From positions 1 through 5,077 of the forward strand of contig CAMLXE010000154.1 in NCBI GenBank assembly GCA_946490455.1: 5,077 nt of DNA, read 5' to 3'. The position numbers and the translations under genes were made by a program. How positions within the stretch are numbered: the stretch's first letter is position 1; each line of letters opens with the position of its first letter. The notes below the pieces were generated by a model, which saw only the letters and a list, made by a program, of their open reading frames with translations, did not search any database and had not been told where the DNA came from. The DNA is from an uncultured Desulfovibrio sp. (GTDB lineage: Bacteria > Desulfobacterota > Desulfovibrionia > Desulfovibrionales > Desulfovibrionaceae). This document shows, one piece after another, positions 1 to 5,077 of this stretch.

Positions 1-138
1 AGGGAACATGTCAAACCTGTCCTTGCCGAACTGCTTGACAGGATAAAGGCAGAGGCCATCTTCAAGGAAGAACGAACGAATCCAGAAAAAGCTCCCCACG
101 CTCTTCCCTGTCTGGACGAATCTGCCAACCGGGAGTAA
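1..138 (+). CDS. 3' end of an unidentified protein gene (partial)
   Basis: An open frame runs from the first base of the window to a TAA at 136-138, giving the last 45 residues of a protein whose start lies outside the window. The visible part begins with an amphipathic, helix-like stretch (HVKPVLAELLDRIKAEAIF) and ends in a polar, probably disordered tail rich in Glu, Asn, Pro and Ala. Codon use resembles the downstream genes and the frame is on the same strand as the rest, which supports it as real coding sequence. I do not recognise the family from so short a piece and assign no function. Its stop is 100 bases before the TatD start, so it could be the preceding gene of the same transcription unit or a separate one. 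Confidence 0.6.
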   Translation, partial: REHVKPVLAELLDRIKAEAIFKEERTNPEKAPHALPCLDESANRE

Positions 139-152
139 AAGATTTTTCCTCT

Positions 153-182
153 GGCAGCGTAACAGCTGCCGGTCTTTCCGGC
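153..182 (+). other. overlapping, mutually exclusive hairpins; weak terminator candidate
   Basis: Two stems share the same bases. GGCAGC (153-158) can pair with GCTGCC (165-170) around a 6-base loop, and GCCGG (168-172) can pair with CCGGC (178-182) around a 5-base loop. They cannot form at the same time. They lie just after the stop of the upstream gene, where a terminator would be expected, but no clear run of T follows (only TTT at 184-186), so intrinsic termination is doubtful. The alternative pairing could be chance. Confidence 0.25.
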
Positions 183-201
183 TGTTTGCCGAACCACAGC
201 A

Positions 202-228
202 ATGACAGTTTTTCGTAACTGCTATATT
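202..228 (+). promoter_or_regulatory. candidate sigma-70 promoter with extended -10, upstream of the TatD gene
   Basis: ATGACA (202-207) matches five of six bases of the -35 consensus. TGCTATATT (220-228) has the extended -10 TGn and five of six bases of TATAAT. The spacer is 15 bases, shorter than the ideal 17, which an extended -10 can tolerate. A start of transcription would be expected around 234-236, only a few bases before the TatD ATG at 239. A small inverted repeat, CAGTT (206-210) with AACTG (217-221), lies between the two elements. This is a pattern match only. Confidence 0.3.
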
Positions 229-238
229 CAAGCATGGC

Positions 239-1072
239 ATGAGCAAAAAAAAAGATACTCCACGCCCCCTGCCCGAAAGTCTGCATCTTCCGCTTACAGG
301 AACAGATTCGCACGCCCATCTTGATTCGACAGGCCTGATTGAAAACCTGTCCGAAGTCATGGACAGGGCCAGACTGGCCGGCGTAGCCCATATTGGTCAG
401 GTGTTCCTCGGACCTTCGGCCTATCATGAAAACAAGGAAAAATTTGCTCCCTATCCCGGCGTATTTTTTCTCATGGGGATACATCCCTGCGATGCTCAGG
501 AGTGTACGGGAGCGGTCATGCAGGATATGCGCAAGGCCTTTCAGAACGATCCTGACCTGAAGGCCGTGGGAGAAATAGGCCTTGATTTCTATTGGCACGA
601 CTGCCCGCATTTCATACAGGAAGAGGCCTTTCGACTTCAGCTTGCCCTTGCTGTTGAAACCTGTCGTCCGGTAGTCATCCATTCCCGGGATGCAGCAACG
701 GACAGTCTCCGAATTCTTGAATCCGAGGGATTCGCCGGTCGGCCTCTGCTCTGGCATTGCTTCAGCGGTGATGCGGTTCCTCTGCTGGACAGAATTCTCG
801 CCAACGGCTGGCATATATCCATTCCCGGACCCGTGACCTATCCGGCCAATCAGACTCTGCGGGATGCGGTTGCTCAGATACCACTGGACAGACTCCTGGT
901 TGAAACAGACTGCCCCTATCTCGCTCCAGTTCCATGGCGCGGCAAGCCGAACGAACCTTCGCTGGTAGTCTTCACGGCCATGACCGTAGCTGAAATCAGA
1001 AATATGTCCCCAGAGGAACTGTGGACAACCTGCGGAAACAATGCCCTTCGTTTCTTCGGTGTAACGGCATAG
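239..1072 (+). CDS. TatD-family metal-dependent hydrolase (putative DNase)
   Basis: This is a 277-residue TIM-barrel hydrolase of the TatD family, the amidohydrolase-superfamily group whose studied members are cytoplasmic, metal-dependent 3'-5' exonucleases or DNases. The expected metal and catalytic residues are present: the HxH motif SHAHLD (H25, H27), GEIGLDFY (E112), HSRDA (H148), WHCFSG (H173) and ETDCPYLAP (D224). GIHP (80-83) and the C-terminal NALRFFG are also typical. RGKPNEP (234-240) replaces the usual RGKRNEP. It has about 16 residues more before HxH than the shortest family members; this stretch is Lys/Pro rich. ATG 239 is the only start: upstream in frame no ATG, GTG or TTG occurs before a stop at 203-205, and no internal start precedes the HxH motif. 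No good Shine-Dalgarno sequence precedes it. The phoH frame follows in the same frame after the TAG stop. The family is certain; the true substrate is not known. Confidence 0.95.
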   Translation: MSKKKDTPRPLPESLHLPLTGTDSHAHLDSTGLIENLSEVMDRARLAGVAHIGQVFLGPSAYHENKEKFAPYPGVFFLMGIHPCDAQECTGAVMQDMRKAFQNDPDLKAVGEIGLDFYWHDCPHFIQEEAFRLQLALAVETCRPVVIHSRDAATDSLRILESEGFAGRPLLWHCFSGDAVPLLDRILANGWHISIPGPVTYPANQTLRDAVAQIPLDRLLVETDCPYLAPVPWRGKPNEPSLVVFTAMTVAEIRNMSPEELWTTCGNNALRFFGVTA

Positions 1073-1189
1073 CACGGTTCAGCCTTGCCATGGACGTTCC
1101 GGTTCAATTACGCTATGAAAAAAACGAAATCTGTCTCATATCGACCCAGTACCTCTAGCCGATCCGATAATCGGGACTGTGCTTCATCT
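1073..1189 (+). other. TatD-phoH junction: leader or N-terminal extension, with palindrome
   Basis: This 117-base stretch has no stop in the phoH frame, so it may be a leader or may encode extra N-terminal residues from TTG 1085 or ATG 1115. The translation would be Ser/Arg/Lys rich and unlike the conserved PhoH start. It holds CCGAT twice in tandem (1159-1168), followed by ATCGG (1170-1174), making the odd palindrome CCGATAATCGG at 1164-1174. GATAAT (1166-1171) resembles a -10 element, but only a poor -35 (TCGACC, 1141-1146) lies upstream, at a long 19-base spacing. No clear Shine-Dalgarno site precedes any of the three possible starts. Confidence 0.35.
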
Positions 1190-2206
1190 ATGCCTATATT
1201 CTCCTCTCCGGCCTTTGTGGAAACCCTTTCCTTTGATGATCCCGCAATAGCCAACGCACTGTTCGGACCACAGAACGCCCATCTGACGGCTGTGGCCGAC
1301 AAAACGGGAGCTGACCTGTCCACAAGAGGGACGACGCTTTCCGTGGCATCTGACGACCCTGCACTACGCGAGCGCATTCTCAATCTGTTTACCCAGTTCT
1401 ATGGTCTGGTACGAGCCGGGCATTCTGTACAGGCTTCTGATCTGGAACAGGGTCTCCAGCTTCTTGAAGCTGATTCTGGAGCAGATCTGCGCCGTGCCTT
1501 CCGCGATGAGGCCGTCCTCACATTGCCCAAAAAGACAGTGACTGCACGAAACGCCACCCAGAGAGCCTATCTTGAAACCCTGCGTAGCCATGAAATGGTC
1601 TTTTCTGTAGGGCCTGCCGGAACCGGCAAGACCTATCTTGCCGTTGCCATGGCCGTACACATGCTCACGGCCCGCCGGGTCAGACGCATCATCCTTACCC
1701 GTCCGGCTGTTGAAGCAGGTGAAAAGCTTGGTTTCCTTCCTGGAGATCTTACGGAAAAGGTAAATCCCTATCTGCGCCCTCTGCACGATGCGCTCCATGA
1801 CATGCTCGGTCCACAAAAAATGGCCGCTCTGCAGGAGACAGGAATTATTGAAGTGGCCCCATTGGCCTTCATGCGTGGCAGAACACTCAATGACGCCTAC
1901 ATTATTCTTGATGAAGCCCAAAATACGACACGGGAACAGATGAAAATGTTCCTGACCAGACTTGGCTTTGGCTCGAGGGCGGTCATCACGGGAGATGTCA
2001 CCCAGATTGACCTCCCTTCCTATGGAGAAGACAATATGTCTCCGCATACAACCCGTTCAGGCCTCGTCCATGCCCTGCATGTCCTCAATGGCGTCCGAGG
2101 CGTTGCCTTTCAGCATTTCACTTCTGCAGACGTTGTGCGTCATCCTCTCGTGGGACGCATAGTAGAGGCCTATGACCATTATGAAAAACTCACCCCTTCG
2201 CATTAA
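1190..2206 (+). CDS. phoH: PhoH family protein (P-loop ATPase, PhoH/YbeZ type)
   Basis: This is a cytoplasmic P-loop NTPase of the PhoH/YbeZ family, which is linked to RNA metabolism and is commonly encoded beside ybeY. From ATG 1190 it has 338 residues, the usual family length. The N-terminal part carries the conserved ETLSFDDPAIANALFG (12-27). The ATPase core has Walker A GPAGTGKT (141-148, K147), the signature TRPAVEAGEKLGFLPG (170-185), Walker B IILDEAQN (238-245, D241, E242) and ITGDVTQIDLP (266-276). About ten residues (around 277-287) are inserted before TRSGL, where E. coli YbeZ has a short link. I chose ATG 1190 because it sits 11 residues before the conserved region. ATG 1115 (363 residues) and TTG 1085 (373 residues) are in frame, but the extra residues look non-conserved and none of the starts has a clear ribosome binding site. 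The 3' end overlaps the next gene by 35 bases. The biochemical role of the family remains only partly known; some homologues are RNA helicases. Confidence 0.93.
   Translation: MPIFSSPAFVETLSFDDPAIANALFGPQNAHLTAVADKTGADLSTRGTTLSVASDDPALRERILNLFTQFYGLVRAGHSVQASDLEQGLQLLEADSGADLRRAFRDEAVLTLPKKTVTARNATQRAYLETLRSHEMVFSVGPAGTGKTYLAVAMAVHMLTARRVRRIILTRPAVEAGEKLGFLPGDLTEKVNPYLRPLHDALHDMLGPQKMAALQETGIIEVAPLAFMRGRTLNDAYIILDEAQNTTREQMKMFLTRLGFGSRAVITGDVTQIDLPSYGEDNMSPHTTRSGLVHALHVLNGVRGVAFQHFTSADVVRHPLVGRIVEAYDHYEKLTPSH
2164..2168 (+). promoter_or_regulatory. Shine-Dalgarno AGAGG inside phoH, for the HD hydrolase gene
   Basis: AGAGG lies within the last codons of phoH. It is only 3 bases before ATG 2172 but 12 bases before the second in-frame ATG at 2181. 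Neither spacing is ideal, so the site does not settle which start is used. It does support translation of the HD gene from inside phoH. Confidence 0.4.
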
Positions 2207-4676
2207 CGAGCTTTCCTGCGCAGTCAGGACGTCGCTGAAGCAGCATCATCATGGTGACGGGATTCTGGTCTTCATTGCTACTCTGCTTCTGCTGTCTCTT
2301 CTTGCCGGACTGAATCCATCAACGCCAATCAAGATGTTCAAAGCTGGCGATGTGGCAGACAGTGATGTTGTGGCGCAACGCAGCCTCACAGTCGAGGACT
2401 CGCTTGCTACCAAAAGCAGACGCAATCAGGTTGTCATGACACAGCCCAACGTCTTTGATCTCAGTGTGGCTGAAATCTCGCCAATGCGGGAACAGGTATT
2501 CAGCATCATAAAAAAAATAAATGACCTTGATCCGACGGCCTCACGTGAAGAGCTACAGAAGTCCCTGACGACGCAGCTCAGAGAGTCGGTCAGTATGGAA
2601 AATATTGCCATGTGGGCCCAGCCGCATGTGCAGGAATACATCCTGAACATAGCCCTTCCCTGGATGGAACGCCAACTTCGTGAGGGCGTTGTTGGCGATA
2701 CACGTCTGGCCCTTTCGTCCAAAAACGGCATTCTGATCCGAGACCTGGAAAATGGTTCGGAAACATTGCGTCCAGATGGAACGTACTTGCGAGATATCCC
2801 TTCATTGCTGGCATCGTTCAATCAACGATTGAGAGCAGACTATGATCTCTCTCCACAGGCCAAACGAGCGGTATTCACCCTTTTTTCACCATTGGCTTTT
2901 CCAACCCTTACCCTGAACAGAGAAGCCACACAGGCACTCGGAGAGGCTGTTGCCCAGACAGTTGAGCCGGTCTATTACCATATTCAGCCTGGTGAAATCA
3001 TTGTGCATCAGGGTGAACGTATTACACGGGAAACGCAGCTCAAGCTTCAGAGTCTCTATAAGAAACAGGACGGGATGTTCCATTCCCGCCTCATTGCCGG
3101 AACCTTCGTCTTCTCTCTTCTGATTTCCATTGGCCTTTTCATGGCGCCAAGCGGAAAACCCGGAACCCCCCTGCGGCGTAAGGATTTCTACTTCATCTCC
3201 CTGCTTCTTTTTGCCTTTGGTATTGCGGCCAAGGGAGCCTATCTGCTTATCGGTACGCTTGTCCAGCCACAGGACGTGGCTCTGGCAGTACACTTCTTTC
3301 CAGTGGCAGGAGCTGCCGGACTGGGAGCCCTGATTTTCGCGGCACGCCGATATTGCGTTCTTGGTCTGCTCCTTTCTCTGTTCAGCTGTGCCATGCTCAA
3401 GGCAGGACTGCCATTATTCCTGTTCTTTTTCCTTTCCGCCATGCTCAATACCTGGCTCGTCATTAGGGCGCAGAACAGACAGGATGTAGTGGTTGGGATC
3501 ATCCCTCTGAGCATAGGGCTCGCTATCATATCTCTTGGCAGCGGCTGGCTTCAGGGATTCCGCGGTGCAGAAATTTTCCTCTATCTTGCTGGAGTTGCTG
3601 TACTGAATGCCTTTATCTCCGTTATCATTCTCTTTGCCTTCAGCCCCATTATCGAACTGACTTTCCGCTACACCACCCGTTTCAGGCTGATGGAACTCAT
3701 GAATCTCGAGCAGCCAATTCTGCAGGATCTTATGGTCGCCATTCCCGGCACCTATCACCACTCTCTGGTTGTCTCGAACATGGTGGAAGCAGGAGCCAAG
3801 GCGGTAGGAGCCAACAGTCTCCTATGCAAGGTTGGTGCACTTTACCACGATATCGGCAAACTGGCCTATCCCGATTACTACATAGAAAATCAGTTCAACG
3901 GACCTAACAGGCATGACAAGCTTGCACCGGCCATGAGTGCGCTCATACTGCTGTCTCACGTCAAAAAGGGAACCGAGCTGGCCAGAGAACATCATCTGGG
4001 TGATGAAATCAGCGACATCATTGCCCAGCATCATGGTACAAGTCTGATCAAATTTTTCTACAATAAGGCTCGTGAACTGGAAGAAAATCCTCGTATGGAG
4101 GACTATTCCTACCCTGGCCCCCGTCCACAGACGCGGGAAGCAGCCATTGTCATGCTGGCTGACGCCGTAGAAGCCTCCAGCAGAACGCTTTCCGAGCCAA
4201 CTCCAGCTCGTATCAAGACCCATGTGGATACCATCATGAAAGGTATCTTCGCAGAAGGGCAGCTTGACGAATCAGAGCTGACCTTCAAGGACCTGCACAA
4301 GCTGTCCGAAAATTTTGCCCGCATCCTGACAGGTCTCTTTCACCAGAGAATTGCCTATCCGGATATCAACCGCAAACAGGGGCATGACAAAGGCAGGGAA
4401 GGAGCTGAAACAGGAAAAGCTCCGGCAGCTCCCGGCAAGCCTCAAACACCAGCAGCTTCATCCCCTCTTCCACCTTCCTGCCTGCACGACGGCCCAGCTT
4501 CCAGCACTCATCCAACAGCGGCAAAAGGAAATGAGGAAACAGCAGCTCTATCAGAGAAGTCAACTGAAGACGCTGCCCCACCAAAGCAAGAAAACAGTTC
4601 GCATGGCACTGGACAACCTGGCGAAAACATAACACTTCTCACCCCAGAAATGCGACAGAAGGCAAACCGTTCATGA
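2172..4676 (+). CDS. membrane HD-domain (HDIG) phosphohydrolase, PgpH/YqfF type, probable c-di-AMP phosphodiesterase
   Basis: This is an 834-residue inner-membrane protein with the 7TMR-HD layout. One N-terminal membrane helix (about 30-48) is followed by an outside domain (about 50-304, 7TMR-HDED type), then seven hydrophobic segments (about 306-325, 340-361, 369-391, 394-410, 412-431, 437-457, 466-493) and a cytoplasmic HD domain (about 505-732). The metal ligands expected from Listeria PgpH are all present: H530 in GTYHHSL, H559-D560 in HDIGK, H596 in SHVKKG, H620-H621 in QHHGT and D664 in LADAVEASSR. PgpH hydrolyses c-di-AMP to pApA; assigning that activity here is inference from the family. 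The protein then carries a tail of about 100 residues (735-834) rich in Ala, Pro, Gly, Glu, Ser and Thr, which the family usually lacks. The start may be ATG 2172 or ATG 2181 (three residues shorter). It overlaps phoH by 35 bases, and its TGA overlaps the ybeY ATG, so all three should be co-translated. Confidence 0.93.
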   Translation: MTIMKNSPLRINELSCAVRTSLKQHHHGDGILVFIATLLLLSLLAGLNPSTPIKMFKAGDVADSDVVAQRSLTVEDSLATKSRRNQVVMTQPNVFDLSVAEISPMREQVFSIIKKINDLDPTASREELQKSLTTQLRESVSMENIAMWAQPHVQEYILNIALPWMERQLREGVVGDTRLALSSKNGILIRDLENGSETLRPDGTYLRDIPSLLASFNQRLRADYDLSPQAKRAVFTLFSPLAFPTLTLNREATQALGEAVAQTVEPVYYHIQPGEIIVHQGERITRETQLKLQSLYKKQDGMFHSRLIAGTFVFSLLISIGLFMAPSGKPGTPLRRKDFYFISLLLFAFGIAAKGAYLLIGTLVQPQDVALAVHFFPVAGAAGLGALIFAARRYCVLGLLLSLFSCAMLKAGLPLFLFFFLSAMLNTWLVIRAQNRQDVVVGIIPLSIGLAIISLGSGWLQGFRGAEIFLYLAGVAVLNAFISVIILFAFSPIIELTFRYTTRFRLMELMNLEQPILQDLMVAIPGTYHHSLVVSNMVEAGAKAVGANSLLCKVGALYHDIGKLAYPDYYIENQFNGPNRHDKLAPAMSALILLSHVKKGTELAREHHLGDEISDIIAQHHGTSLIKFFYNKARELEENPRMEDYSYPGPRPQTREAAIVMLADAVEASSRTLSEPTPARIKTHVDTIMKGIFAEGQLDESELTFKDLHKLSENFARILTGLFHQRIAYPDINRKQGHDKGREGAETGKAPAAPGKPQTPAASSPLPPSCLHDGPASSTHPTAAKGNEETAALSEKSTEDAAPPKQENSSHGTGQPGENITLLTPEMRQKANRS
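4657..4662 (+). promoter_or_regulatory. Shine-Dalgarno AGAAGG for ybeY
   Basis: AGAAGG lies 10 bases before ATG 4673, inside the last codons of the HD hydrolase gene. It supports the ybeY start at the ATGA overlap. Confidence 0.55.
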
Positions 4677-5077
4677 GTCTGCGCGATACATTTCCTTCAT
4701 GCTGTACACCCGTAGCAGGAACGGTTCATCTGCATTTGAATCTGTCTGGGAAAAATCTGTTCTGGCTGATGCCACTGGGACGCAGAGAACTGGAACGTCG
4801 TCTGCAGATCATGCTTGAAACGGCTTTTTCTGGAGAAGTGGAACTCGACCTTCTTTTGGTCCGAGATGGGGAAATGTCGGCATACAACCAGACATACATG
4901 GGCTGTACAGGTCCGACCAACATTCTCTCCTTCCCACTGAAAGAACAGTTCTGTGAAACAACGGATGTCACCTGTCTGGGAAGTCTCGTTCTGTCTGTTG
5001 ATATGCTGCATCGAGAAGCATTTCTGTATGGACAGGAGCCAGATGAGCATTGCATGAGACTGCTCGCTCATGGCCTT
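4673..5077 (+). CDS. ybeY: endoribonuclease YbeY, rRNA maturation factor (5' part; cut by window end)
   Basis: The first 135 codons of ybeY are present and the frame is open to the last base. YbeY is a zinc-dependent cytoplasmic endoribonuclease needed for 16S rRNA 3'-end maturation and 70S ribosome quality control. Diagnostic parts are N72 and Y75 followed by GPTNILSFP (80-88), LGSLVLSVD (102-110), the EA pair (115-116) and LLAHGL (130-135). H133 is the first His of the zinc motif HGxLHLxGYDH; the rest lies beyond the window. ATG 4673 overlaps the upstream TGA (ATGA) and has AGAAGG 10 bases upstream, so the start is well supported. Two positions are unusual. M76 stands where E. coli YbeY has the conserved R59 (YRGKDYPTN versus YMGCTGPTN), and S104 stands in place of the Asp of the common LGD motif. 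The N-terminus is about ten residues longer than minimal family members. The family call is strong; full activity cannot be judged from a partial sequence. Confidence 0.9.
   Translation, partial: MSLRDTFPSCCTPVAGTVHLHLNLSGKNLFWLMPLGRRELERRLQIMLETAFSGEVELDLLLVRDGEMSAYNQTYMGCTGPTNILSFPLKEQFCETTDVTCLGSLVLSVDMLHREAFLYGQEPDEHCMRLLAHGL

Noticed and set aside
62..1075. Long reverse-strand open frame (337 codons) covering the TatD gene and the end of the upstream gene
   Set aside because: It lies opposite a gene with every TatD catalytic motif intact, shows no recognisable domain and has an amino-acid make-up typical of an antisense frame.
1090..1158. Small forward frame of 22 codons starting at ATG 1090, between TatD and phoH
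   Set aside because: No ribosome binding site and no recognisable features; this length is expected by chance.
1364..2047. Reverse-strand open frame of 227 codons inside phoH
   Set aside because: It is opposite the conserved PhoH ATPase core, and its openness follows from codon bias on the coding strand.
4351..4632. Second forward open frame of 93 codons over the tail of the HD protein
   Set aside because: The frame of the HD protein must stay intact to reach its TGA overlapping ybeY. The alternative product is Gln/Lys/Leu-rich low complexity with no convincing ribosome binding site, so it is treated as a shadow of stop-poor DNA.
4374..4673. Possible frameshift creating the HD protein tail
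   Set aside because: The same frame that encodes the HD domain ends exactly at the ATGA overlap with ybeY, with a ribosome binding site correctly placed, so the frame appears intact.
4697..5071. Reverse-strand open frame of 124 codons at the right end
   Set aside because: It is the complement of ybeY, whose motifs on the forward strand are clear.

Overview
The window looks like ordinary chromosomal DNA of a Gram-negative bacterium. The base composition is moderate, roughly half G+C. The protein sequences and the order phoH - HD hydrolase - ybeY fit the Desulfovibrio group (Desulfovibrionaceae and relatives). That placement is inferred from general family resemblance; no rRNA or other marker is present to prove it. 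All genes lie on the + strand, tightly packed.

Layout: 1-138 is the 3' end of an unrecognised gene. 139-238 is a 100-base gap with overlapping small hairpins and a candidate extended -10 promoter. 239-1072 encodes a complete TatD-family metal-dependent hydrolase. 1073-1189 is a short leader or possible N-terminal extension. About 1190-2206 encodes PhoH, an RNA-associated P-loop ATPase. 2172-4676 encodes a large membrane HD-domain phosphohydrolase of the PgpH/YqfF type with an unusual 100-residue low-complexity tail. 4673-5077 is the first 135 codons of ybeY, an rRNA-maturation endoribonuclease cut by the window edge.

phoH, the HD hydrolase and ybeY overlap one another (35 bases, then an ATGA start/stop overlap), so they almost certainly form one translationally coupled operon. 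PhoH and YbeY point to RNA and ribosome quality control. The HD protein is the type that degrades the second messenger c-di-AMP, so the operon may connect nucleotide signalling with ribosome maturation. This gene order is already known from other bacteria. I saw no mobile element, CRISPR array, tRNA or rRNA, and no clearly new system. The points worth a second look are small: loss of the usual Arg in YbeY, the HD protein's tail, a PhoH insertion, the initiation region of TatD, and the single in-frame amber codon between TatD and PhoH.
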